From CAYOHY01 sp964403885 (GTDB lineage Bacteria > Actinomycetota > Coriobacteriia > Anaerosomatales > PHET01): DNA of 64,000 bases. Within the stretch, counting starts at the first letter, position 1, and every line of letters starts with the position of its first letter. Shown piece after piece: positions 56,601 through 62,661 of the stretch. The position numbers and the translations under genes are program-made. The stretch lies in the NCBI GenBank assembly GCA_964403885.1, contig CAYOHY010000006.1, positions 1-64,000 of the forward strand, given 5' to 3'. The notes below the pieces were generated by a model. That model was not told where the DNA came from. It saw only the letters and a list, made by a program, of their open reading frames with translations, and did no database searches.

Positions 56601-57666
56601 CGAGCACAACTCAGGTACGGCGACCTTCACCGTCGTGCCGGGCACCTACGCCGACAAGTGCGTGGCCTGCCACGAGTACAAGGTCGACGGCCTGGGCGCT
56701 GCTTGGGACAAGACCTGCGCGGCCTGCCACGCCAGCCGTCACACCGGTTGGTCGACCAAGCACAACTGGAGTGCTCAGACCACGGTCAACACGAGCTGTG
56801 GCACGCCCAGCACTGACTGCCACGACCTGACCGACGTCGCGAAGATCCACACCTACGACGAGAACGGCGACGGTGATCGCTCAGACGCGGACGAGGCGCA
56901 CTGCGAGTCGTGCCACGTCAACAACGCGACCCGAGCCAACCCGGCCAAGACCTGCACCGACGCCTCCTGCCACGGCGGCACCGGTACCTGGTACAACCCG
57001 GCGACGCGCGCGACGCACCTGACGTTCCACGAGACCAGCAACACCGCNNNNNNNNNNNNNNNNNNNNNNNNNNNNNNNNNNNNNNNNNNNNNNNNNNNNN
57101 NNNNNNNNNNNNNNNNNNNNNNNNNNNNNNNNNNNNNNNNNNNNNNNGCGAACGTCTTCAAGGCCGGCGTGACGCTCGATGGTGCGGCATTGAGCACCAC
57201 GAGCATGGTCCACTGTGACGATTGCCACGGCGAGATGGTGGCGGGTGGTCCGCACGGCGGATCGGTCGATGTCACGATGGCAGCAGGCTTTAAGACGGAC
57301 TACACCACGGTGAACCTCACTGTGAACTCTGCAAACGGCGGCATGAGCTCGGCGACGGTGATCTGCGCCAAGTGTCACGCTCTGTACACCACCGCGTGGT
57401 CGAATACGGCACACGGCGACTCGAACCACCAGAGCGCATCGCGCGGCAAGTGCGTCCAGTGCCACATAGCAATCCCGCATGCGTGGAAGCGTCCGCGTCT
57501 GCTCCGCAAGTCGAGCGACCCGTTGCCCTACCGCACCAACTCCACCACGTCGATGCTGTCGGGCATGGTTCTTACGAACTACACGCTTTCCGGAAGCTCA
57601 GTGTCCGTCAACTCGAACAACTGCAACGGTTGCGGCAAGCACTCGGGTACGACGAGCTGGCCCTAG
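47686..57666 (+). CDS. Second giant secreted multiheme c-type cytochrome (about 55 CXXCH plus spaced motifs)
   Basis: About 3326 codons including a 100-N gap. GGAGG (47675-47679) lies 6 bases before ATG 47686, and a signal peptide follows (YLAVIGLAVAMLFAFASLAFA). By manual count about 55 CXXCH and about 39 spaced motifs, mostly CX4CH to CX6CH, with two CX16CH. The first 200 residues are clearly paralogous to giant cytochrome 1 (ECLTCH, then AHP/THPIHN, NCGAFCHPG, ECGSCH). A heme-free beta-sandwich-like domain lies at about 230-341, and a second one (jelly-roll-like, starting IFTDGFESASWPSTW) at about 901-1050. Unlike cytochrome 1 it lacks the all-CXXCH C-terminal half. It ends with a degenerate CNGCGKH. 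No anchor motif. Expected role: extracellular electron conduction. Confidence 0.88.
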   Translation: MGRLRGIRYLAVIGLAVAMLFAFASLAFADQRNPECLTCHSSMSDWTVTDVDTNTACAKCHTPGLMGTHPIHNTGANCGAFCHPGYGTSTMYATPSWLGPQGSFASSESVNASSADLHVIHSKQGWMAGISSTLAGECGSCHEPAACSACHSNAPSANHSVHSSSGNASYTAQPAWTGVMANGVVGGDLFMKTATNTTNQCATAGCHDIAGSAARIPVAAESDFFTAAPAAWKSHLSQMHSGQQARFTNKIGYSLTGSFSGDAFELIGAKDPYYGKSDIYLDGVYQTTIDQYDATTKYQQILFSKKGLTNTTHTVQIVVLGQSRPEARGTFVFIDAIFAYGNLPASVAPKCDSCHPDKTAAHGTTFAHEASATAFVSGSYAGFACNQCHDKKMIDEHRRTSSKTSAGSVCQGCHTVYAPYTGPELSTPKYDYTCTWNGVAGTPGCHNNTANASKTTTLQAPHQFKETTHTVTGIPAVQECIDCHGNDLGVIHDDTNASRPQHASLVGSGSVGPNFTTNCLTCHGATKFPSTKNCTDASCHTGSGVVSMATHPSPAHTATDTNPGVLRTKGTTTTSANYGCSACHFVAGAQDTADEHFKGSSLTSVSGTIGCNSCHSAYYFPVGWKTPPANTCISCHPVAGGKAGAPHEAADYNSKHNFNAYGTNLNSCGSGNAAWCHATNLVDVVHDDSVVGNAMGNPDCDTCHSASAVPTAVTCIGAGCHAASTAADKNTTAHVMTKHIAPSSTECVECHEQGGDVRLIHASCEQCHANPTYPGITIGKTTQCTGCHTAGGPGGVYTPHDPNHYTGTETTHTASAQSGTVSGFACSQCHSLEMKPAHSGPTTITFNLGGYSDKCVACHELKVDALGTWNKTCDACHATKHGSQAAKHDASTTALSGPVSVSTIFTDGFESASWPSTWTTGGANPTYWRTTNTTKTAGTYAAEFYADSTTTRTAYFQRAGLNLSALTSPTLAFSYNATGLASPNYYAVQYSTNGSTWNSIIPSSTASTGGWVSTTTALPSGAASVTVRFWASVNATTKFVRFDAVTVSGQVTGASPGTAAAVCGTVGCHNVTDVGALHDNAVPASTTADTSRCATCHKNASTVPVLDCYGAGCHSAAVTHATITGNDSTHTATAMNADATGGSYTTGGGNTCSACHSSGLNSAHTTVTARLDSGNTSWGPGPNYCTNCHRTGTGGSPTGPDDAVMVITSDFWSAQTCDQCHVTRGNGKHASMNTSHTASMGTSGTANGCNQVGCHGTTDVRAIHNVNHAIYNEGCTVKASGSANTSDSALACHDIDKSMRNAAGALNTPMSCGQGSGGCHTNHTNSNHGASHTLNVAGSNYTTATISGCTNSGAGCHGVDGQSNYSSTQYHPVAGTSCITGKCHDASATNHNDPAFDGSNTCQNCHGGGAVNYVNAPLVSVLTTTTGANKGHFNETTHTAGSLTATVGSGGTASATCNQCHNSSPATGLKGLYAQHQGLGASQVSTSSYTNLACSECHNYNINVTSIVSTKWSTKTCVECHAAGGVGAAYAQHGSTAPTVTATSAYSCGTSGTNCHGTGNNLHAIHKDATGCNLTGCHDYATQGVKPTGKSCGQGGTCHTSYLDAPHNTITGNDTTHTAGSVQASDTAYQATQCNACHSMQLTVEHTATTSVKSLDATNVCKNCHNNAASTSAIATGWAANKNTINGCSQCHTGGLARHADASATAHSPANTGCGATGPGCHPTNNIASVGVPTTTTAIHNNCLNCHDRASANASWTAGLIGTGQTIRYSTATKSCGQGTGCHVASSYSTATANHRIGRGDQITGNDATHTANAAYMASTVTSGAATNVCTDCHLGTLASEHATTSAGAIGCTTGGSQSTGCHNTIAGSVAASSAAVVKSNWNGKSGKCSDCHSTGQHNAIGTSHTATGTAGCASTVAGCHPTSDLVALHKNRAGGGGCQLSGCHDAANKSQRPTQKSCGTGGTCHTGYGVPNHNTITGNDTTHTAGSVQASDTAYQATQCNACHSMQLTVEHTATTSVKSLDATNVCKNCHNNAASTSAIATGWAANKNTINGCSQCHTGGLARHADASATAHSPANTGCGATGPGCHPTNNIASVGVPTTTTAIHNNCLNCHDRASANASWTAGLIGTGQTIRYSTATKSCGQGTGCHVASSYSTATANHRIGRGDQITGNDATHTANAAYMASTVTSGAATNVCTDCHLGTLASEHATTSAGAIGCTTGGSQSTGCHNTIAGSVAASSAAVVKSNWNGKSGKCSDCHSTGQHNAIGTSHTATGTAGCASTVAGCHPTSDLVALHKNRAGGGGCQLSGCHDAANKSQRPTKKSCGTGGTCHTGYTGNLHGGSVNGNDTTHTALASTMNSDTTLGSYTIGGGNTCSACHSSGLTSAHTTVTARLDSGNTSWGAAPYCTKCHGTGTGGSPTTPDDAITVIKTDKWSAQSCDQCHVTRGNGKHASYNTSHTASLGTSGVADGCAGGSCHGSTDVRAVHNVNHATYNEGCTVKASGSTSTSDSALACHDIDKSMRNAAGALTTPMSCGQGSGGCHTNHNNTNHGGSHTLNVAGSNYATATITGCTNAGSGCHGYDSNANYQQYHPTSGCTGGLCHTAANHNNTAFNDPNTCQNCHGGGAVDYNNAPIVSVLTTTTGANRGHFNETSHTAGSMTATVSGGTTGTVSWTCNQCHNSSPSTGLKGLYGQHQGLGASQVSTSSYTNLACSECHNYNVSVTSVVSTKWGTKTCVACHAAGVIGAAYAQHGSVATTVSATEYASGSPVAGTCAKAGCHASTNLHWLHKGNASSGATITAQGCGIPGCHDTTKQGVKPTNKSCGTGGTCHNTGDPHGAVHNVTASAACVDCHEKNDIQSQHSPATIGATVDGLTNDGCNICHGGNGWTNIHLGKSAECATDCHKVGGAASSMDYTGRTGSSAHYTSNATTHTSTAAANGTTETVTTSTVPGWGNMTAANACSECHSFDMWTEHNSGTATFTVVPGTYADKCVACHEYKVDGLGAAWDKTCAACHASRHTGWSTKHNWSAQTTVNTSCGTPSTDCHDLTDVAKIHTYDENGDGDRSDADEAHCESCHVNNATRANPAKTCTDASCHGGTGTWYNPATRATHLTFHETSNTXXXXXXXXXXXXXXXXXXXXXXXXXXXXXXXXXXANVFKAGVTLDGAALSTTSMVHCDDCHGEMVAGGPHGGSVDVTMAAGFKTDYTTVNLTVNSANGGMSSATVICAKCHALYTTAWSNTAHGDSNHQSASRGKCVQCHIAIPHAWKRPRLLRKSSDPLPYRTNSTTSMLSGMVLTNYTLSGSSVSVNSNNCNGCGKHSGTTSWP
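52503..53549 (+). repeat. Tandem repeat in giant cytochrome 2, copy 1
   Basis: First of two head-to-tail 1101-base units (367 codons). About 1047 bases appear identical to 53604-54650; the units then differ in a few bases. Each unit encodes 6 CXXCH and 6 spaced motifs. Confidence 0.9.
53604..54650 (+). repeat. Tandem repeat in giant cytochrome 2, copy 2
   Basis: Second unit. The first base difference is at 54651 against 53550 (CAG to AAG region). Diverged homologues of the flanking modules recur near 51050-52000 and 54720-55700, so the whole gene grew by nested duplication. Confidence 0.9.
57048..57147. other. Scaffold gap (100 N) inside giant cytochrome 2
   Basis: Exactly 100 Ns near the 3' end of the gene, so total length and heme count of the protein are lower bounds. 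The reading frame happens to stay open across it. Confidence 0.99.
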
Positions 57667-57690
57667 GCCTGGCCGAGCCCAAGCCACAAC

Positions 57691-57726
57691 AGAAGGGGGC
57701 GGATTCGAGAGAATCCGCCCCCTTCT
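57691..57726 (+). terminator. Strong hairpin after giant cytochrome 2
   Basis: Perfect 16-bp stem AGAAGGGGGCGGATTC with GAGA tetraloop. The 3' arm ends CCTTCTTGCT, with only a weak T-tract. It lies between convergent genes and may terminate both. Confidence 0.75.
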
Positions 57727-57806
57727 TGCTGTGCAATGAAGACCATGGATCCCGGTGCTCACAGTACGGGTTGAGGGCCACCGGAGCGCATGGGCGAGCA
57801 GGTACG

Positions 57807-58391
57807 CTACTCGCCCTCAAGCGGGAATGAATCGTACTTGTCCAGTGCGATGGCTCGTGCGGTGGCGCTGCGTTCATCCGCGATTGTCAGCAGTGCGGCG
57901 ACGAGCTTGTTCCCGCTGTTGTCGAAACGCAGACCTTGCGCGCCGTCTGTGACGTAGGAGTTGATTTCGGGGAAGACCTGCAAGGCGACGGAGCCGGTAT
58001 AGAGATCGGATATCAGGGGGCGGTCGTCGCCCTGCGAGTGAGCCTCCCACAACTCCTTGCTGAGCGTAAGAGCAAGCCAGGCTTGGCTTGTGGGATTTGA
58101 GATCTCCGGAATCCGCCTCGCTGAATCAGAGTCAAGGTAGAAGTTGGCCATGAACCCCAACTTCTCGTACACGGTCTCGAACTCATTCAGGGTCATGTTG
58201 GGACTGAGCGGCCTGCCGGTGTCCAGCCCGGTGAAGGCGTTCGGAATCTGCGAGACCATCACCGTGCCTATCACGGAGTCCGACGCGTGTCGTGTTGCCG
58301 CAAGATAGGTGCCAGTGCCCAGTACGGCTGCGGCCGTCAGGGCGACAGCGACCACCTTGTCACGCGGCTTGATGTTTCGAGATCCCTTCAC
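57807..58391 (-). CDS. Hypothetical single-pass membrane protein
   Basis: 194 aa. GTG 58391 overlaps the upstream gene's stop (GTGA). A basic N-terminus precedes one helix (VVAVALTAAAVLGTGTYLA, about residues 13-31), then an extracytoplasmic domain with no motif I recognise (SQIPNAFTGLDTGRPLSP, NKLVAALLTIADERSATA). It is last in a minus-strand glycosylation operon. Confidence 0.6.
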   Translation of the reverse strand: MKGSRNIKPRDKVVAVALTAAAVLGTGTYLAATRHASDSVIGTVMVSQIPNAFTGLDTGRPLSPNMTLNEFETVYEKLGFMANFYLDSDSARRIPEISNPTSQAWLALTLSKELWEAHSQGDDRPLISDLYTGSVALQVFPEINSYVTDGAQGLRFDNSGNKLVAALLTIADERSATARAIALDKYDSFPLEGE

Positions 58392-59665
58392 AACCGCTGC
58401 TTTCCGATGAACCAGTCGTACGCCCAGTTGGGGATTACCACCGCAGAGGTGAGCGGGTAGAGATAGACAGACCAAGCTAGTGCCAATGAGATGGCGAGGA
58501 TTCGCGGCCGTCGTGGCAAGTCGCCGATGGCCGACGCGAGACACATCAGCAGTAGCGGGATGATCGGCACCGAGGAATAGACGTAGACAGGTCGCGGGGA
58601 TAGCAGGTAGAAGCCGTACAGCGTCAGTAGCACGCCAACGGCGACGAGTTCGCTCGTTTGGCGCCTGATGGTCGCCCTGCCGGTAACGTAGAGTGTCGCT
58701 AGGCCAGCGAGGGGCATCAGTGCCGCGTTGGTCATGAGGAGGTTGTAGGCGGACCTGGTCCCATCGGCTCCAATCCGGTATCCCACCCGGATTCCCTTGA
58801 GCACCCATCGATGGGCGCCGGCGACGTCAGCGAGTTGAGGGAAACCGAAGCTTCTGCCTTGGACGCGTATGACATCGATCTGAAGCCCGACCCATTCAGG
58901 CAGGGCGTAGCCTCGTGTGGCCCAAGGCAGATAGGCAGCGACGAAGAACGCAAGCGGAATCGCGCAAAGGTAGCCAAGAATCCAGAGCCCAGCTCTAGGT
59001 AGATCGCGGCGCATCGTCCATGCGACGCATGCTACGACGAAGGCCCACGGTATTACCATATAGATTCGCAGCGCGATGCCGGCCCCGAGCACTATGCCCA
59101 GCCATACCAGATCCCGCTCGTGTTGAGACTCGACAAATCGCTGAGCCAAGAGCGTCGCCCCAAGTAGTGCACAGGCTGCGAGTATCTCCTCCGTTGGCGT
59201 CCTTGACATGACTAGGAGTATCGGGTCAAGCGCGACCAGACAAGCGGTTGCCCATGCGACGAAGGGGGAGTTGAATGCGCGTCGCGCAACGAGAAACACT
59301 AGCCACACCATCAGGGCGCCAAAGATGACCCCCCTGATTCTCCACCCTGCCGGGTCGTTGCCGAAGACCACGAGAAACGGATAGAGCAGCAGATGTTTGA
59401 GCGGCTGCGTCCACCAGTTGTCTGGACCGATGAAGCCGTGAAGTGTGTAGTAGTAGGCCGTGGGCACGTTCAGTGATGAGTCGTCGATCAACGGTCGGGC
59501 AACCCAGTAGCGGAAGAGTCTCAGGACGAAAGAAGGCAAGAGCACCGCAAAGGGGGCCCACCATTCGAGAGGGAACAGTGCCCTTGGCTCAGCCGTGGCT
59601 GGAGCGGGGGGTGTTGTTTGGGCGCTTTCGCAATCAGGGTGTTCAGGACCGGTGGCCTCAGTCAC
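58388..59665 (-). CDS. GT-C family membrane glycosyltransferase (PMT/ArnT-like)
   Basis: 425 aa. GTG 59665 overlaps the upstream stop. About ten transmembrane helices. The first extracytoplasmic loop has an acidic pair (RPLIDDSSLN), as in GT39/PMT_2 enzymes that use polyprenyl-phosphate sugars. The family transfers a sugar from a lipid carrier to a protein or glycan outside the membrane. The GT2 gene at 61774-62520 could make that lipid-linked donor. Acceptor unknown. Confidence 0.78.
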   Translation of the reverse strand: MTEATGPEHPDCESAQTTPPAPATAEPRALFPLEWWAPFAVLLPSFVLRLFRYWVARPLIDDSSLNVPTAYYYTLHGFIGPDNWWTQPLKHLLLYPFLVVFGNDPAGWRIRGVIFGALMVWLVFLVARRAFNSPFVAWATACLVALDPILLVMSRTPTEEILAACALLGATLLAQRFVESQHERDLVWLGIVLGAGIALRIYMVIPWAFVVACVAWTMRRDLPRAGLWILGYLCAIPLAFFVAAYLPWATRGYALPEWVGLQIDVIRVQGRSFGFPQLADVAGAHRWVLKGIRVGYRIGADGTRSAYNLLMTNAALMPLAGLATLYVTGRATIRRQTSELVAVGVLLTLYGFYLLSPRPVYVYSSVPIIPLLLMCLASAIGDLPRRPRILAISLALAWSVYLYPLTSAVVIPNWAYDWFIGKQRL

Positions 59666-60282
59666 CTCGGCTCACCGCCTCGTGAGACCGTAACGACTAC
59701 GTCAGCGTTGGTGAATACCTTCTCCATGAATGTTGGATCATAGAGGGAGGCCATGTCCGAGAAGACGACCGCAACGGTGCGCTCTCGAGGAAGCCTGACC
59801 GTGCTCTGATGATCGAATTGAAGTGGCGCAGACTGGAGGCGTCGCAGGTACCCGGTGCCGCTGCGCAGCGTCTGGGGTGACCCACTCAGCTTGGATTCGA
59901 ACTCCGCCCACTTGGAGTCGGGGACGACCACGTAGGCCCGCCGAACGGTGCCCAACTCGATCAGTGTCGACACGAGGTTGTCGTTGGTCACAAGGGGTGT
60001 CACGGCCGTGGACTCGATGGCGTTCATCGAGTCCCGGATAGTAACGAACTCCTTCACGTGCGACGTGTCATCCAGCAAGACGAGGGTCTGGCCATGAAGC
60101 CCCAGGCTGCGAAGTGCGGAGTAGGCCTCGCGAGCGGAAGCGGCCTCGATGGCTATCGGCGGCCCGGTGATAGCCTTTCGCGAGCACGTTCCCAGCACCT
60201 GAAATGTCATCAAGAGGGCGAGCGCGACGGCGACCGCGATCAACGGCCCTTTCCACATGCTGCGCTCGCCACCCCGCTCCAT
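59662..60282 (-). CDS. Single-pass membrane protein of unknown function
   Basis: About 206 aa. Starts at 60288, 60282 and 60258 are all possible; 60282 is preferred because AAGGG lies 6 bases upstream. An N-terminal helix (GPLIAVAVALALLMTFQVLG) is followed by an alternating alpha/beta domain (LHGQTLVLLDDTSHVKEF, RRAYVVVPDSKWAEF, RTVAVVFSDMASLYDP) outside the membrane. Coupled by GTGA to the GT-C gene, so possibly a partner of it. Not recognised. Confidence 0.6.
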   Translation of the reverse strand: MERGGERSMWKGPLIAVAVALALLMTFQVLGTCSRKAITGPPIAIEAASAREAYSALRSLGLHGQTLVLLDDTSHVKEFVTIRDSMNAIESTAVTPLVTNDNLVSTLIELGTVRRAYVVVPDSKWAEFESKLSGSPQTLRSGTGYLRRLQSAPLQFDHQSTVRLPRERTVAVVFSDMASLYDPTFMEKVFTNADVVVTVSRGGEPR

Positions 60283-60335
60283 CGACATCCCTTGGTCGCC
60301 CGTGCGAACAGGGTACGCCAGCGTTGTGTGGAGCG

Positions 60336-61772
60336 CTACGCCCGGCCGCGCTGTGTCACGTAGCGGACCCACGCGACGAACCCGCCCAGCACGCTCGCCG
60401 CGATCCTCGGGTTGCGCGAGATCCGCATGGCGTAGGCGGCTATGATGCGCGGTCGCAGATAGAACCGCCTGAATGCGGCGCGCTGTGCGTCCTGCAGGTC
60501 CTGTGCGGTCAGTCCGTCGGGGAGGTAGACCACGTTCCAATCTCCCATCTCGCGCCAGTCCACAACCAGGCGCTCGCCGCGCTCTGCTTCGACCCGGCGC
60601 GTGAGCTCGGTGCCCGGGTGGGGCGCCCAGATGGTCATGTGGAAGTCGTCGAGCGGCAGCTCGCACAGGAAGTCCACCGTGGCGGCGAGTGTCTCGGCTG
60701 TCTCGCCGGGGACGCCGATCATGAAGTAGCCGCGGTTCTCGATGCCTGCTTCATGAGTCGCCTGAAGTGTCTCGCGGATGCCGTTGAGGGTGGTGCCCTT
60801 GCACAGGCTGTCTAGAATCGCCTGAGAGCCGCTCTCGACGCCGTAGGAGACCTGCCAGCACCCGGCGGCGTGCATCGCTGCGAGCATCTCGGCATCGACC
60901 ATGTCGACGCGCCCGGTGCAGGTCCAGATCACGCCCACCTTGCGTTCGACCATCAAGCGACAGAACTCGAGCATCCGTCGGCGCGACGCCACGAAGTTGT
61001 CATCGTGGAAGATGATCTCGCGAATGCCGTACTGATCTCGGAGCGTCTCGACCATTCGGATCAGGTACTCGGCGGAGTAGGTTCTCAGGCGGTGCCCCGA
61101 CACCGTGCGGTCGCAGAAGGTGCACTTACCGGGGCAGCCGCGCGACGTCACAAGCGAAGACGCGGGAAGCCTGCGGTAGGAATGGGCCGCCGGTCGGTAG
61201 GTCGAAGCAAGATCCGGCAGCAGGTCCCATGCAGGGAAGGGGAGGTCGTCGAGCGCCGTGAAGACGGGGCGTTCGGGCGTGTGCGTGATCGTACCGTCGT
61301 GGCGACGCAGCGCAAGGCCTGCGATCGAGTCGAGCGCACGATCGCCCATGGCCGCCGCACACAGCTCCGGCAGCGTCTCATCCCCTTCGCCCACCGCGAC
61401 CGCGTCCAGCCACGGAAACGCCTCAAGCGTCTCGTCGGGCGCCGCCGTGGCGTGGACACCTCCCATCACCACAAGCGTCTCAGGCGAGCGCTCCTTCACG
61501 ATGCGGGCGGTCTGCGCGGCCGAGTGGGCCGTCATCGTGACGGCGGTGAAGCCGACCAGCGCAGGGGAGTGTGCCAGGATCGCCCCGGCAGCCTGTGCGG
61601 GAGAGAGGTGCAGTGCCTCTGCATCAACGATCGCGACGTCGTATCCGGCTTCGCGTGCGATGCCGGCGAGCAGGGCCACGCCGAGCGGCGGAAGATGGCT
61701 GCCGCCCTTGGCGAGCACGCCGTAGCGCTCCTCGGCCGAGGTGGGTGGGTTGACGAGTACGACCTGCGCCAT
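60336..61772 (-). CDS. B12-binding-domain radical SAM protein (second copy)
   Basis: 478 aa. N-terminal cobalamin-binding-type domain (MAQVVLVNPPTSAEERYG through VVMGGVHATAAPDETL) and radical SAM domain with CPGKCTFC near residue 214. Same overall plan as the protein at 39955-41376, including the shared VSYGVESG/VSFGVESG and GVPGETAET/GLPGETRST stretches, so the two are paralogues. One base separates it from the upstream GT2 gene. Possible role: B12-dependent modification of a lipid or sugar in the glycosylation pathway. Confidence 0.83.
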   Translation of the reverse strand: MAQVVLVNPPTSAEERYGVLAKGGSHLPPLGVALLAGIAREAGYDVAIVDAEALHLSPAQAAGAILAHSPALVGFTAVTMTAHSAAQTARIVKERSPETLVVMGGVHATAAPDETLEAFPWLDAVAVGEGDETLPELCAAAMGDRALDSIAGLALRRHDGTITHTPERPVFTALDDLPFPAWDLLPDLASTYRPAAHSYRRLPASSLVTSRGCPGKCTFCDRTVSGHRLRTYSAEYLIRMVETLRDQYGIREIIFHDDNFVASRRRMLEFCRLMVERKVGVIWTCTGRVDMVDAEMLAAMHAAGCWQVSYGVESGSQAILDSLCKGTTLNGIRETLQATHEAGIENRGYFMIGVPGETAETLAATVDFLCELPLDDFHMTIWAPHPGTELTRRVEAERGERLVVDWREMGDWNVVYLPDGLTAQDLQDAQRAAFRRFYLRPRIIAAYAMRISRNPRIAASVLGGFVAWVRYVTQRGRA

Positions 61773-61773
61773 G

Positions 61774-62520
61774 CTATCGGTCCCGCTCCGCGCGCTCAGA
61801 CCGCAGCGCTCGTGACAGTGCGAGGAGTTGGAACGTGCTGGTCACGAAGTCGGTGATGTGCACCCGGGTGGGGTCGCCGGCGGCAGAGCTCACGGCGACG
61901 GGCAGCTCGATCACGCGCATCCCTCGACGGGTGGCACGCGCCAGCAGTTCCGCGTCGATCACCCAGCCGTCGCTCACAAGCATGCGTTCGCGCACCAGGG
62001 AGGCAGGGAACACCTTGAGCGGGCACCCGACATCTGTGACCCGTACGCCAAGCAGCGCCGAGGTCAGCCCCCGATAGAGTCGGGTCGCGAGTCGCCTGAC
62101 CGGTCCGTCGGTGCGGCTCGTGCGAAAGCCCACCGCGATCGCCGAGGGATTGGCCCGCGCGATGTCGACCGCATCGGCGAGGGCCGTCAGCGGGATCTGC
62201 AGGTCCGCGTCGACGAAGCCGACGAGCTCGCCGCGCGCGGCCGCAAACCCGGCTCGCAGGGCGGCGCCCTTCCCTGATCGAGCAGGGGTTGAGATCGCCA
62301 CGAGCCACGGGAATCGTACTGCCGCTTCTGCCACCAGCCGGCCGGTGGCGTCTCGGCTCCCGTCGTCGACCACGATCACTTCGAACGCGAGATCCGGGAG
62401 TGCGCCGAGCACCGACCCCAGCTGCTCGACGGTCGCAACGATCGATCGCTCCTCGTCGTGCGCCGGCACAACCACCGAGATCATCGGCGCGTGGGCGGTC
62501 ATGTCAGATGCAGGACTCAT
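61774..62520 (-). CDS. Family 2 glycosyltransferase (polyprenyl-phosphate sugar synthase-like)
   Basis: 248 aa; ATG 62520, with alternatives at 62502 and 62484 (MISVVVPAHDEE). GT-A fold: ISVVVPAHDEERSI, VIVVDDGSRDAT, and the metal-binding DXD in GFVDADLQIP near residue 100, in the manner of dolichyl-phosphate mannose/glucose synthases. The product would be a polyprenyl-phosphate hexose used by the GT-C enzyme of the same operon. Confidence 0.85.
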   Translation of the reverse strand: MSPASDMTAHAPMISVVVPAHDEERSIVATVEQLGSVLGALPDLAFEVIVVDDGSRDATGRLVAEAAVRFPWLVAISTPARSGKGAALRAGFAAARGELVGFVDADLQIPLTALADAVDIARANPSAIAVGFRTSRTDGPVRRLATRLYRGLTSALLGVRVTDVGCPLKVFPASLVRERMLVSDGWVIDAELLARATRRGMRVIELPVAVSSAAGDPTRVHITDFVTSTFQLLALSRALRSERAERDR

Positions 62521-62563
62521 CGCTTATGTGACGTCCATCGTCGAGGGGGTGGCGCGCATTGAC

Positions 62564-62569
62564 TACAAT
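62564..62569 (+). promoter_or_regulatory. Possible -10 box (TACAAT) upstream of NHL protein 3
   Basis: TACAAT lies about 30 bases before the short upstream ORF. A TTGACT overlaps it and cannot be its -35; no good -35 is seen at 17 bases. Weak candidate. Confidence 0.3.
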
Positions 62570-62598
62570 AGCTGTCACCAGCCGAGGAGGCACCCTCC

Positions 62599-62661
62599 AT
62601 GTGCCGATTGGTGAGTGGCGGGAGTCTGGCACGCCCCATGCACACGCTATGGACGGGATGA
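62599..62661 (+). CDS. Possible 20-residue upstream ORF (leader peptide)
   Basis: ATG 62599 sits 8 bases after a strong GAGGAGG (62584-62590). The frame encodes 20 residues (starts MCRLVSGGSLARP) and its TGA overlaps ATG 62658 of the NHL gene as ATGA. It could set translational coupling for that gene, which has only a weak site of its own. No resemblance to a known attenuator peptide. A sequencing error joining the two frames is an alternative. Confidence 0.4.
   Translation: MCRLVSGGSLARPMHTLWTG

Noticed and set aside
62559..62569. TTGACT plus TACAAT as a complete promoter
   Set aside because: The two boxes overlap, so they cannot act as -35 and -10 of one promoter.
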